In this document: in pieces, positions 1-8,299 of the stretch | Layout of the letters: every line of letters begins with the position of its first letter | Position numbering within the stretch: the first letter of the stretch is position 1 | Assembly: GCA_019637155.1 (NCBI GenBank) | Contig: JAHBWE010000006.1 | Coordinates: forward strand, 310,001 to 374,000 | Length of the DNA stretch: 64,000 nt | DNA from: Labilithrix sp. | GTDB lineage: Bacteria > Myxococcota_A > Polyangia > Polyangiales > Polyangiaceae | Direction of reading: 5' to 3' | Notes under the pieces: generated by a model | What the model saw: only the letters and a program-made list of their open reading frames with translations | Databases searched by the model: none | What the model was told of the DNA's origin: nothing | Program-made: the position numbers and the translations under genes

Positions 1-165
1 TGCAGCAGAATCGGGGCAGGGCGTCGCAATTACATCACGTTGGTCCCGGCCAACCCACGAGTTTACGGCCAAAGAGGCGCGGGCGTTCAGAGAAAGGTGA
101 CGAATTCGACGAGGGAGGCGGGGGGCGGGTAGGTCGCCCTTTGGGACACTTATGTATAAGAAATG

Positions 166-1353
166 TCACCACTTTTGGGTCGAAGCCGCGATCTCGGGCG
201 AGGGCCGACCGAGATAGTAGCCCTGGAGATAGTCGCAGCCGAGCCCGACGACGCACGCCAATTCGTCGGCCGTCTCGATCCCCTCCGCGACGACGCGCAT
301 GTCGAGATCGCGGCAGAGGCGGGTCATCGAGGCGACGATCTGGCGCTTCACCGGGTTCTTCTCGACGTCGCGGATCAGGGTCATGTCGAGCTTCACGACC
401 TCCGGCTCGAAGGTCGCGAAGCTGGTGAGGCCCGCGTAGCCGGCGCCGAGATCGTCGATGGCGATCTTGAAGCCGCGCCCGCGCAGCTCGGCGGCGCGAT
501 GTTTCGTCTCCGTGAGATCGTCGAGCGCCGCGCGCTCCGTGATCTCGAGCACCACGCGCGGCGCGATCTTCGTGAGCGGCGCGGCGCGATCGTAGAGGTC
601 CGCGTCGAGGAGATCGGACGGATGGAGGTTCACGAAGAGGAGCGAGTCGTCGTCCCCGGGCCGGAACCCCTCCACCGCGCACGCGCGCACCCGGCGTCCG
701 AGATCGTGCAGGCGCCCGAGCCGCTCCGCGGCTTCGATCACGGCGCCGGGATGAGGCATCGACGGCTCCTTCGTGCGCATGAGCGCCTCGTAGCCGGCGG
801 TCTTCTGCGTGCGTCCGTCGACGAGCGGCTGGTACGCCATCGCGAGCGTGTCGAGCGCGCGGTTGAAGCTCGCGCTGAGGCCGGCGCGATCGCCCGCGAG
901 CGGGGAGCCGCCGAGCCCGGCGAGCGCGGCCTCGCGCTTCGTGCGCGCGAGCAGCGCGAGCTTGCCGGCGCGGAGAAGCGTCGTCTCGAGCTGCTCGTGC
1001 GAGAACGGCTTCTGGAGGTACGTGAGCGCGCCGAGCTCGAGCGCCGCGATCGCGGTCTCGATGCTGGGCTGGCCGGTCATGAGGATGACGGGCACGTCGA
1101 GGTCGTACGAGCGGACGAGGCGCAGGAGATCGACGCCGGACATCCCGGGCAGGTTGATGTCGCTGAGGATGGCGTCGAAGGTCTGATCGACGAGGAGCCC
1201 TGCGGCGCCGCTGCCGTCGCCGCTCGGCACGACCTCGAAGTGCGCGCCGAGGCGTCGAACCAGGACCGCGCGCAAGGCTTCGTCGTCCTCGACGACGAGG
1301 AGGCGCGGCTTCGCGGGGATCTCGTTGGGTGCACCCATGGGCCCAGGACGCAT
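166..1353 (-). CDS. Response regulator with EAL c-di-GMP phosphodiesterase domain
   Basis: A two-domain signalling protein of 395 aa. Residues 17-125 form a receiver with the acidic pair D23/D24, phospho-acceptor D65 (SDINLPG), T93 and K115 (LQKPF). Residues about 165-385 form an EAL domain with E-A-L at 189-191, FVNLHP, EITERA, the IDDLGAG loop, KLD, AEGIE and QGYYLG; every metal- and substrate-binding motif is present, so it should hydrolyse c-di-GMP in a phosphorylation-dependent way. The ATG chosen here is preceded by AGGTG at good spacing; an ATG 15 bases downstream is the alternative. No partner histidine kinase lies nearby. The divergent neighbour is a PilZ protein, which is a plausible reader of the c-di-GMP level this enzyme controls. 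Confidence 0.93.
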   Translation of the reverse strand: MRPGPMGAPNEIPAKPRLLVVEDDEALRAVLVRRLGAHFEVVPSGDGSGAAGLLVDQTFDAILSDINLPGMSGVDLLRLVRSYDLDVPVILMTGQPSIETAIAALELGALTYLQKPFSHEQLETTLLRAGKLALLARTKREAALAGLGGSPLAGDRAGLSASFNRALDTLAMAYQPLVDGRTQKTAGYEALMRTKEPSMPHPGAVIEAAERLGRLHDLGRRVRACAVEGFRPGDDDSLLFVNLHPSDLLDADLYDRAAPLTKIAPRVVLEITERAALDDLTETKHRAAELRGRGFKIAIDDLGAGYAGLTSFATFEPEVVKLDMTLIRDVEKNPVKRQIVASMTRLCRDLDMRVVAEGIETADELACVVGLGCDYLQGYYLGRPSPEIAASTQKW

Positions 1354-1487
1354 GGGACACCTACGGCGGACCATCGTCAAACGATAAGCCGGGGGAAGCC
1401 GTGGAAAGTGTCCCGATAAGCACAGCGGCACCATTCCCCGGTTAGCGCCCGAGCCGCCTTAAGCCCCGCGCGGGGTGGACGTTCAGG

Positions 1488-1838
1488 ATGCCCATGGATT
1501 CCTCCGAGCGCCGCCGCGACCTCCGTGCCCACGCTTCCCCACCACTCCACATCGTCCGGATCGGATCCGTCGAGAAGGTGGAGGTCCTGAACGTGAGCTA
1601 CCGCGGGCTCTTCGTGAGGATGGATGAGCCTCCGCAGCTGAACGAGCTGCTCAAGGTGAGGGTGGAGCTGCCGGGGAAGAAGGTGATCAACGCGCATGTC
1701 GTGTCGGTGCGCATCGTCCCCGACGCGCAGGGCCGCGCCGGCGTCGGCGTCCGCTTCTTCGCCTTGGTGGGGGAGGAGAAGCGGGCGTGGGAGTCCTACA
1801 TCACGAGCCTCGTCTCCCCGCGCCGGGCGGCGGCGTGA
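1488..1838 (+). CDS. PilZ domain protein
   Basis: A single-domain PilZ protein of 116 aa. The two c-di-GMP-binding motifs are both visible: RxxxR at residues 9-13 (RRDLR) and N35-x-S37-x-x-G40 (NVSYRG). It should be a cytoplasmic c-di-GMP sensor or adaptor. A second ATG two codons in (1494) has the better-spaced AGG and may be the true start. It is divergent from the receiver-EAL gene and upstream of a sigma factor, which places c-di-GMP synthesis control, reading and transcription control side by side. Confidence 0.9.
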   Translation: MPMDSSERRRDLRAHASPPLHIVRIGSVEKVEVLNVSYRGLFVRMDEPPQLNELLKVRVELPGKKVINAHVVSVRIVPDAQGRAGVGVRFFALVGEEKRAWESYITSLVSPRRAAA

Positions 1839-1965
1839 CGCTCGCAGCGCCACCCGTTTGACGACCGCCAGGTCCATGACGGTTCTACAACCAACGACAC
1901 CGACGAAAATACAGGGAAATCCAGAAAACAGAGGGAGGCACGGGGGCTGCTAGAGGGAGGTCACG

Positions 1966-2610
1966 ATGGAACAGACCGCTCTCACCAGCACGAACGACGG
2001 CTTCGCCTCTCACATGCATCTCGTGCTCGGAATCGTCGCCGACTTCATGCGCCGCGTTCCCCGCAGCGTTCAGCGGGAGGACCTCGTGGCCGCCGGCTCC
2101 GTGGGTCTCCTCCATGCGCTCCGCTCCAAGAAGCACACCTGCCCGGAGATGCTCGCCGCGTACGCGCGCATCCGCATCCGCGGCGCGATCATCGACGAGC
2201 TTCGCCGTCACGACTGGAGCCCGCGCCGCCGGCGCACGCCCGGCGCGACCACACCGAGCCCGGTCATCACGAACGGCGCGCCGGCGCCGGCGGAGAAGCC
2301 GGAGGGCGTTGTCGTGATCGGCTTCGACGATCTCCCGCCGACGCACGCGATCCGCGAGGAGGGCCCGTCCCCGCTCGAGCAGGTCGAGACGAGCCGCGAG
2401 AACGGCGACCTCCGCCGCGCCGTCGACAAGCTCCCGCCGCGCGAGCGCAGCATCGTCTGCATGCGCTACTTCGAGGACCAGTCGAGCAAGAGCATCGCGA
2501 CGATGATGGGCCTCAGCGAGGCCCGCGTGAGCCAGCTCCTCGCCCGCGCCACCGCGCAGCTGAAGGAGCTCCTCCTCGCCGACCAGGACATGCTCCCGCA
2601 GGCCGCCTGA
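1966..2610 (+). CDS. FliA/WhiG-like sigma-70 family factor
   Basis: A 214-aa alternative sigma factor. Region 2 covers about residues 20-88 (EDLVAAGSVGLLHAL, then the promoter-melting helix RIRIRGAIIDELRRHDW), as in FliA/WhiG factors. Region 4 covers about residues 147-200 (KLPPRERSIVCMRYFE and the helix-turn-helix GLSEARVSQLLARA). The usual region 3 between them is replaced by a Pro/Ala-rich linker of about 50 residues, so the factor is shorter than FliA (about 240 aa). A strong ribosome binding site, GGGAGG, precedes the ATG. No flagellar genes other than a FliO/SctR-type pair near 12 kb are in the window, so motility control is not implied. Confidence 0.88.
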   Translation: MEQTALTSTNDGFASHMHLVLGIVADFMRRVPRSVQREDLVAAGSVGLLHALRSKKHTCPEMLAAYARIRIRGAIIDELRRHDWSPRRRRTPGATTPSPVITNGAPAPAEKPEGVVVIGFDDLPPTHAIREEGPSPLEQVETSRENGDLRRAVDKLPPRERSIVCMRYFEDQSSKSIATMMGLSEARVSQLLARATAQLKELLLADQDMLPQAA

Positions 2611-2697
2611 TTCGCCGTAAAAATCGCGACGCGTACGCGGAGCCGCGCCCAGCGCGAGCTCCGCGCTTCGATTCGTGCGGCGGCGTACACTTCGCCG

Positions 2698-2982
2698 GTG
2701 GCCGGAGCGCTGCAGTCGAGTGGCGACGACGGCGTCGAGCGCTGCGCCTTCTGCAGCGCGGACGCGGCCGGCCCCTGCGCCTCGTGCCGGCGCTCGGTCT
2801 GCGGCGACTGCTGCACGCTGACGGAGGGCGGCGCGAAGACGTGGGCGATCTGCCTCGAGTGCGATCGGAAGAAGGGCCGATCGCTCCGCGGCGCGTGGAG
2901 CGGGCTCGGCGTCTGGCTCCTCGGCCTCCTCGTCGCGCTCGCGACGATCGTCGCCCTGCTCGAGTGGCTCGCCCCGCGCTGA
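2698..2982 (+). CDS. Small zinc-ribbon/B-box-like membrane protein
   Basis: A 94-aa protein with a Cys-rich N-terminal half (C16, C19, C27, C30, C35, C38, C39, C52, C55, arranged mostly as CxxC pairs) likely to bind two zinc ions, followed by one transmembrane helix at about residues 64-90. The arrangement resembles myxobacterial B-box-like zinc-finger membrane proteins. The start is GTG; a -10-like TACACT ends six bases before it and there is no Shine-Dalgarno sequence, so the mRNA may be leaderless. It converges with the sigma-54 activator gene. Specific function unknown. Confidence 0.75.
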   Translation: MAGALQSSGDDGVERCAFCSADAAGPCASCRRSVCGDCCTLTEGGAKTWAICLECDRKKGRSLRGAWSGLGVWLLGLLVALATIVALLEWLAPR

Positions 2983-2988
2983 GCGCGC

Positions 2989-3981
2989 TCAGAGGCCGCG
3001 GCGGCGGATCATCTCCACCAGCGTCGTGCGGTTCATGCCGAGGAGGCGGGCGGCCCGGTTGCGGTTGCCGCTCGTTCGCTCCAGCGCCTGGCGGATCAGG
3101 CTGTTCTGGTACGACTCGAGCGTCTTGAACAGGTCGAGGCCCGCGCTCGGCAGCGTGCGCGGCAGCAGGCTCGGCGCTTCGGGCCTGCGCGCGACGCGGC
3201 CGAACACGTCGTCCGCTTCGACGAAGGGTCCCCGCGCGAGGAGGACCCCGCGCTCGAGCGCGTTCTCCAGCGCGCGGACGTTGCCGGGCCACGGATGGCC
3301 CTCGATCGCCGCGAACGCCGCGTCGGAGAGGCCTCGCAGATCGTCGCGCCCGGCGCGCTCCGCGAAGACGCGGCAGAAGTGGCGCGCGAGGAGGCGGAGG
3401 TCGGCGGTGCGCTCGCGGAGCGGGGGCAGCGCGAGATGGATCACGTCGAGACGATAGTAGAGGTCCTCGCGGAAGCGGCCCGCGCCGACCTCGGCTTCGA
3501 GGTCGCGGTTCGTCGCGGCGACGACGCGGACGTCGCAGCGGAGCGCCTCCGTCGCGCCGAGCGGCGTGTACTCGCGCTGCTGCAAGACGCGAAGGAGCTT
3601 CACCTGCATCGTGAGCGGGAGCTCGCCGATCTCGTCGAGGAAGAGCGTGCCGCCCTCCGCCGCCGCGACGTGGCCGTGATGGTCCGTCGTCGCGCCCGTG
3701 AACGCGCCGCGGACGTGGCCGAAGAGCTCGCTCTCGACCAGGTCGTTCGGGATCGCGCCGCAGTTGATCGTGACGAGCGGCGCCGCGCGGCGATCGCTCG
3801 CGTCGTGGAGCGCGGCGACGACCAGCTCCTTGCCGGTCCCGCTCTCGCCGCTCACGAGCACGGTGCACGACGACCGCGCGACACGATCGATCGTCTCGAG
3901 CATGTTCGCGAGCCGAGGATCGCGGCCGACGATCTTGCCGCGGCTCGTGGGCCGCAGCGTGGCGGCGACCGAGACGTTCAT
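2989..3981 (-). CDS. Sigma-54-dependent transcriptional activator without receiver
   Basis: A bacterial enhancer-binding protein of 330 aa: an AAA+ domain from about residue 15 to 250 and a C-terminal Fis-type helix-turn-helix (about 300-330, GNRNRAARLLGMNRTTLVEM). Walker A is GESGTGKE (45-52), the sigma-54-contacting GAFTGA loop is at 92-97, and Walker B is LFLDEIGE (about 113-120). There is no N-terminal receiver, GAF or FHA domain, so its activity is probably set by a separate protein. The upstream gene ends six bases before its start, so the two form an operon, and that zinc-motif protein is the obvious candidate for a regulatory partner (inference). Confidence 0.93.
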   Translation of the reverse strand: MNVSVAATLRPTSRGKIVGRDPRLANMLETIDRVARSSCTVLVSGESGTGKELVVAALHDASDRRAAPLVTINCGAIPNDLVESELFGHVRGAFTGATTDHHGHVAAAEGGTLFLDEIGELPLTMQVKLLRVLQQREYTPLGATEALRCDVRVVAATNRDLEAEVGAGRFREDLYYRLDVIHLALPPLRERTADLRLLARHFCRVFAERAGRDDLRGLSDAAFAAIEGHPWPGNVRALENALERGVLLARGPFVEADDVFGRVARRPEAPSLLPRTLPSAGLDLFKTLESYQNSLIRQALERTSGNRNRAARLLGMNRTTLVEMIRRRGL

Positions 3982-3987
3982 GCGCGA

Positions 3988-4641
3988 TCAGGCCTCGAGC
4001 TGCGGCAGCCCCGGATACGGAACCGTGAGGCCTTTCCGCGCCGGCTGCGGCGCGTGGAGGCTGCAGTAGTCGCGACGCCGCGCGTACGCGTCGAAGGTGA
4101 TGGAGGAGCAGCTCGCGCAGATGGAGAGATCGGTCTCGTAGTCGCCCGGTCGGACCAGGTAGTCCACCGCGAAGAGAGAGAGCACGCGGTCCGCGAGGCG
4201 CATCGACGCGCCTCGCACCGGCGCCCACGCCGGCTCGCGGAGGCCGTCCTCGCACCGCGTCACCGTCCCCGCGATGAGGGCGCGCAGGACGAACGCCGAC
4301 GACTGGTCGGCGCAGACCTGCGCCAGCGCCTGGTGCACCTCCGTCCGCGCCGCGCGGATCACGCGGTCGACGACGCGGATGTCGATCTCCTTGATGAGCG
4401 GCGTCCCGCCGAGCAGGTTGGGCCCCTCCTCCTTCTTCACGTGACGCGTGGCGATGGCGTAAGGGCCCGCGAGCCACATCGCGAGCTCGGGCTTCCCCCA
4501 GCGCGCCGACTCGTTCATGAACTGGACCGCTGTCTCGCGGCACACGCGCGCCACTTCGGCGCCGCTGAAACCCTCCGGGAGCACCACGACGGTGTCCAGC
4601 GGACCGTCGAGGTTCGGGGGTAGGGATTGGACTAGGGTCAT
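3988..4641 (-). CDS. Hypothetical protein with C-terminal zinc-binding motif
   Basis: A family I do not recognise. From the ATG chosen here it is 217 aa, mostly alpha-helical by composition, with a C-terminal metal-site pattern C175-x2-C178 ... C193-x2-H196. An upstream ATG at 4713 would add 24 residues; neither has a convincing ribosome binding site, and the downstream one is preferred because the extra residues look like non-coding sequence. It is the first gene of a two-gene operon with the sigma-54 activator, and the intergenic region upstream carries clustered TGACGG/CCGTCA elements. A role as a regulator of the activator is possible but only inferred. Confidence 0.7.
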   Translation of the reverse strand: MTLVQSLPPNLDGPLDTVVVLPEGFSGAEVARVCRETAVQFMNESARWGKPELAMWLAGPYAIATRHVKKEEGPNLLGGTPLIKEIDIRVVDRVIRAARTEVHQALAQVCADQSSAFVLRALIAGTVTRCEDGLREPAWAPVRGASMRLADRVLSLFAVDYLVRPGDYETDLSICASCSSITFDAYARRRDYCSLHAPQPARKGLTVPYPGLPQLEA

Positions 4642-4710
4642 GATCCGCAAGCCCAGCACCCTCCGTACCAGCCCCGTAACTGCTCTCGATCGGGCGGCGA
4701 GCATCGGACG

Positions 4711-4760
4711 CATGACGGTCGAGCGTGCCGGCGCGAGCCACCGTCATGACGGAACCGTCA
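4711..4760. promoter_or_regulatory. Clustered TGACGG/CCGTCA inverted repeats
   Basis: Four half-sites occur in 50 bases between divergent genes: CATGACGGT at 4711-4719, and the 20-base block CCGTCATGACGGAACCGTCA at 4741-4760, which contains a perfect 12-bp palindrome (CCGTCATGACGG) and an overlapping 14-bp inverted repeat (TGACGGAACCGTCA). This is the layout of a cooperative operator. It could serve the operon of the zinc-motif protein and sigma-54 activator, the PilZ gene, or both. The protein that binds it is unknown. Confidence 0.5.
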
Positions 4761-4866
4761 AGGCCTTGGCGTCACTGCTTTTTCTGCTGCTCCGGCTGAA
4801 GGGCCCGACCGATTCGCCGTTCCCTCCACCGTGGCAATGCAAGCGACGTTGGGAGGAGAGAGGACG

Positions 4867-5259
4867 ATGGGTGCAGCGCTCAAACTCACGCCGGACGAGA
4901 GCTTCGGCGTCTTCGCGGATGCACGGAGGTCGCCGCGCGCCATCGCCTATCTCTGCATCGACCTCTGCAGCGAGCACAACTTCTGGACCGGCCTCACGAT
5001 GAACATCTCGGAGGGCGGCGTGTTCGTCGCGACGCACGTGATGCTCGAGCCCGGCACGCTCGTCGGTCTGCACCTCGAGCTCCCGAACCGAGGCCACCGC
5101 ATCATGACGCTCGGCGAGGTGCGCTGGAGCCGCGCGTACACGGGCGACGACGACGTCCCGCCCGGCCTCGGCATCAAGTTCGTCGGGCTCGATCTCGGGT
5201 CGCTCGCGGCGATCCGGAAGTTCATGACGACGATTCGCGAGCCGATCTTGTTCGAGTAG
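4867..5259 (+). CDS. PilZ-like protein, myxobacterial paralogous family
   Basis: A 130-aa single-domain protein. RxxxR is present at residues 20-24 (RRSPR) and N46-x-S48-x-x-G51 (NISEGG), followed by the LPxxG...GEVRW and PGLGIKF segments typical of the PilZ-like paralogous domain that is expanded in Myxococcus and relatives (TIGR02266-like). It probably binds c-di-GMP and controls a surface or motility function. The start was set at the ATG behind an excellent GGAGGAGAGAGG ribosome binding site rather than at the ATG 12 codons upstream. It stands alone, divergent from the sigma-54 activator operon. Confidence 0.88.
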   Translation: MGAALKLTPDESFGVFADARRSPRAIAYLCIDLCSEHNFWTGLTMNISEGGVFVATHVMLEPGTLVGLHLELPNRGHRIMTLGEVRWSRAYTGDDDVPPGLGIKFVGLDLGSLAAIRKFMTTIREPILFE

Positions 5260-5292
5260 GCGCCGGCGGGGTCCCGCGCTACACGGGGGAGC

Positions 5293-7662
5293 GTGAAGAC
5301 GCTTCCCCGTTTCGTCGTGCTCACGCTGAGCCTCGTCGTCGGCGTGCTCGCATGCAGGCCGTCGAAGACGCCCCAGGAGGAGGACAACCTCGTCATCGGC
5401 AAGCTGTCGGACGGCGGCGTGATCGAGGTGCAGGCCGCCGCGCCCGCGCCCGCGCCGCAATCGGAGGACGAGGCGGCGGTGCCGATCTTCGCGAACGACG
5501 CGACGCGCGGGAGCCGCCTCGCCGCCGTCACGATCGTCGTCTTCTCCGACTTCCAGTGTCCCTTCTGCTCGCGGCTCGTGCCGACGCTCGATCGCCTCTA
5601 CGAGACGTACGGCGCCGAGAACCTCCGCATCGTCTTCAAGAACCAGCCGCTCCCGTTCCACCCGCACGCGCAGCTCGCGGCCGAAGTGGGGCAGGGCGTC
5701 CTCGAGCTCTCGGGCAACGAAGCGTTCTGGCGCTACCACGACCTCGTGTTCGAGAAGCAGCGGGACATGGAGCCGGAGCCCATCCTCGCGTGGGCGGCCG
5801 CCGCGGGCGCGGACGAGCGGCTGATCCGCGACGGGATCCAGCAGCGACGCTGGGCGACGAAGGTCAGTCGCGACCGGGAGGCCGCCCGCACGGTCGGCGC
5901 GAACGGCACGCCGGCGTCGTTCGTCAACGGCATCCTCGTCTCGGGCGCGCAGTCCTTCGAGAAGTTCAAGGCCGTCGTCGAGGCGGAGCTCGAGGTGAGC
6001 CGCGGCCTCGCGAGCCAGGGGATCCCGCGCGAGCAGATCTACACGCGCCTCGCCGCCACCAACTTCAAGTCGAAGGAAGACGAGGCGGCGGCGGAGGAGC
6101 GCGCCGAGGCCGCGCGCGAGGCGGCGGAGCTGAAGGTCGTCCACAAGATCCCCGCCGGCAACGGCCCCGCGCGCGGGCCGGCGACGGCGGAGGTGACGAT
6201 CATCGAGTTTTCCGACTTCCAGTGTCCTTACTGCAAGAAGGTCGGCCCCACCCTCGAGCGCATCCGCCGCGAGTACGGCGACAAGGTCCGGATCGTGTGG
6301 CGCGACAACCCGCTCTCGTTCCATCCGCGCGCGGAGCCCGCCGCCCAGCTCGCGCGCGCGGCGCGGGCGCAGAAGGGCGACGCCGGGTTCTGGGCGGTGC
6401 ACGACGCGCTCTTCGCGAGCCAGCCCAAGCTCGACGACGCGGACCTCGAGCAGATCGCGACCGACGCGAAGCTCGACGTCCAGAAGGCGATGGCGGCGGT
6501 GAAGGCGAAGACGTACGCGAGCGCGATCGACGCCGACGTCGTGCTCGGCGACGACTTCGAGGTGAAGGGCACGCCGAACTTCTTCGTCAACGGCCGCCGC
6601 CTCTCCGGCGCGCAGCCCTTCGAGAAGTTCAAGCCGCTCATCGACGAGGAGATCGCGAAGGCGACCGCGCTCCTCAAGGCCGGCACCGCGCGCACCGCGC
6701 TCTACGACGCGCTGATCAAGGACGGCAAGACGCCGCCCGAGCCGGAGCGCCGCGCGGTCCCGGGGCTCTCGCTGAACGCGCCGTTCCGCGGCGCCGCGAA
6801 CGCGAAGGTCGTCATCCAGGAGTTCGCCGACTTCCAGTGCCCCTTCTGCGCGAAGGTCGACGCGACGCTCGAGGACCTCCTCAAGGCGTACCCCGGCAAG
6901 GTGAAGATCGTGTGGCGCGACCTGCCGCTCTCGATCCACGCCGACGCGCCGCTCGCGGCCGAGGCGGCGCGCGAGGCGTTCAAGCAGAAGGGCAACGACG
7001 GCTTCGCGAAGATGCAGGCCCTCCTCTTCAAGAACCAGAGCGCGCTGTCGCGGAGCGACCTCGACGGCTACGCGCAGCAGATCGGGCTCGACGCGACGAA
7101 GTTCGCCGTCGCGCTCGACAACCACACCCACGCGGCGGCGGTGCAGGCCGAGAAGAAGGCGGCCGAGGACGCGAAGGTGACCGGCACGCCGGGCTTCCTC
7201 GTCGGGCCGTACTGGGTGTCCGGCGCGCAGCCGCTCTCGAAGTTCAAGAAGGTCGTCGCGCTCGCGATGAACCCGCCGCCTGCGCCGCCTCCGCCGCCCG
7301 TCGCGCCGGCGCCCGGTCCGGAGCGCACGACGCCGACCGGCCTCAAGATCAAGGACGTCGCGATCGGGACCGGGCGCGAGGTGAAGTCGGGCGACACCGT
7401 GCGCGTCCACTACGTCGGCACGCTCACCGACGGCTCCGTGTTCGATGCGTCGAAGAAGCGCGGCGACGACGGCTTCACCTTCCAGGTCGGGCAGGGCCGC
7501 GTGATCAAGGGCTGGGACGAGGGGCTCGTCGGAATGAAGGTCGGCGGCAAACGGAAGCTGACGATCCCGCCGGATCTCGCTTACGGTGACCGTGGTGCAG
7601 GCGCGACGATCCCTCCCAAGTCGACGCTCGTCTTCGAGGTCGACCTCCTCGAGGTTCGCTAG
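5293..7662 (+). CDS. Lipoprotein with three DsbA-like domains and an FKBP domain
   Basis: A 789-aa exported protein. A signal peptide ends in a lipobox (LACR, Cys about residue 21). Three DsbA-type thioredoxin domains follow, each with an F[SA]DFQCPxC active site: CPFC at 89-92, CPYC at 311-314 and CPFC at 516-519, and each with its cis-proline loop (NGTP, KGTP, TGTP). After a Pro/Ala-rich hinge, residues about 675-789 are a complete FKBP peptidyl-prolyl isomerase (VHYVGTLTDGSVFDAS, GVIKGWDEG-like RVIKGWDEGL, IPPDLAYG). It should catalyse thiol oxidation or isomerisation together with prolyl isomerisation in the cell envelope. GTG start behind GGGGGAG. The four-domain fusion is unusual: these activities are normally separate proteins. 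Confidence 0.92.
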   Translation: MKTLPRFVVLTLSLVVGVLACRPSKTPQEEDNLVIGKLSDGGVIEVQAAAPAPAPQSEDEAAVPIFANDATRGSRLAAVTIVVFSDFQCPFCSRLVPTLDRLYETYGAENLRIVFKNQPLPFHPHAQLAAEVGQGVLELSGNEAFWRYHDLVFEKQRDMEPEPILAWAAAAGADERLIRDGIQQRRWATKVSRDREAARTVGANGTPASFVNGILVSGAQSFEKFKAVVEAELEVSRGLASQGIPREQIYTRLAATNFKSKEDEAAAEERAEAAREAAELKVVHKIPAGNGPARGPATAEVTIIEFSDFQCPYCKKVGPTLERIRREYGDKVRIVWRDNPLSFHPRAEPAAQLARAARAQKGDAGFWAVHDALFASQPKLDDADLEQIATDAKLDVQKAMAAVKAKTYASAIDADVVLGDDFEVKGTPNFFVNGRRLSGAQPFEKFKPLIDEEIAKATALLKAGTARTALYDALIKDGKTPPEPERRAVPGLSLNAPFRGAANAKVVIQEFADFQCPFCAKVDATLEDLLKAYPGKVKIVWRDLPLSIHADAPLAAEAAREAFKQKGNDGFAKMQALLFKNQSALSRSDLDGYAQQIGLDATKFAVALDNHTHAAAVQAEKKAAEDAKVTGTPGFLVGPYWVSGAQPLSKFKKVVALAMNPPPAPPPPPVAPAPGPERTTPTGLKIKDVAIGTGREVKSGDTVRVHYVGTLTDGSVFDASKKRGDDGFTFQVGQGRVIKGWDEGLVGMKVGGKRKLTIPPDLAYGDRGAGATIPPKSTLVFEVDLLEVR

Positions 7663-8203
7663 CTCCCTCGCGATCGCCGTCGCGCTCACGCTCGTCCCGA
7701 GCGCGGCGCACGCGATCGAGGGGCAGCATCACCTCGGCCTCGCGCCCGCGCTCGGCATCCTCGTCATCTCCGACAAGTCGACGACGAGCACCGGCGCCGG
7801 CGGCGCGCTCCACTACACGTACGGCCTCACCGATCAGTTCAACCTCGCGCTCGAGGCGAGCTCGGTCGTCGTCGCGGCGAACCAGAAGGAGCTCCCGACG
7901 AGCCCGCACACGCGCCCGACGATGGTGCATCAGGCCGCCGCCGGCGTCTCGTACGTGATCGACATCTTCCGCTGGGTCCCGTACCTCCAGCTCCAGGGCG
8001 GCGCCGCGATGCTCACCGGCGGCACGCTCGATCGCGCGCTCGTGTTGCCGACCGTCTCCGCGGGCCTCGGCGTCGACTACCAGATCTCCCGCTCGATGGC
8101 GGTCGGCGTCGCGGGCCGCGAGCACCTCTTCGTCAGCAAGCTCGACACCTACCCGTCCTACACGACGGTGCTCCTGCGCTTCGAGCTGATGTGGGGATAC
8201 TGA
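7586..8203 (+). CDS. Small outer-membrane beta-barrel-like protein
   Basis: A 205-aa secreted protein. After a basic, Ser/Arg-rich N-terminus comes a signal sequence (LAIAVALTLVPSAAHA, cleavage before IEG). The mature part has alternating hydrophobic/polar strands with Gly and aromatic residues and ends in an aromatic strand (LRFELMWGY), typical of small outer-membrane barrels. Its GTG start lies 77 bases inside the end of the FKBP-fusion gene in another frame, so the signal-peptide-coding region overlaps the upstream isomerase; GTG codons at 7592 and 7595 are alternatives. The overlap implies translational coupling with a periplasmic folding factor. Exact function unknown. Confidence 0.72.
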   Translation: MTVVQARRSLPSRRSSSRSTSSRFASSLAIAVALTLVPSAAHAIEGQHHLGLAPALGILVISDKSTTSTGAGGALHYTYGLTDQFNLALEASSVVVAANQKELPTSPHTRPTMVHQAAAGVSYVIDIFRWVPYLQLQGGAAMLTGGTLDRALVLPTVSAGLGVDYQISRSMAVGVAGREHLFVSKLDTYPSYTTVLLRFELMWGY

Positions 8204-8299
8204 GATCCTCCCGATCCACGCAAGGTTGCGCAGCCATACCGGATCTTTCGGAAAAACTCGGCACCGAGCGCCGAGTACGTTTGTTGCACAGGAAGAGCC

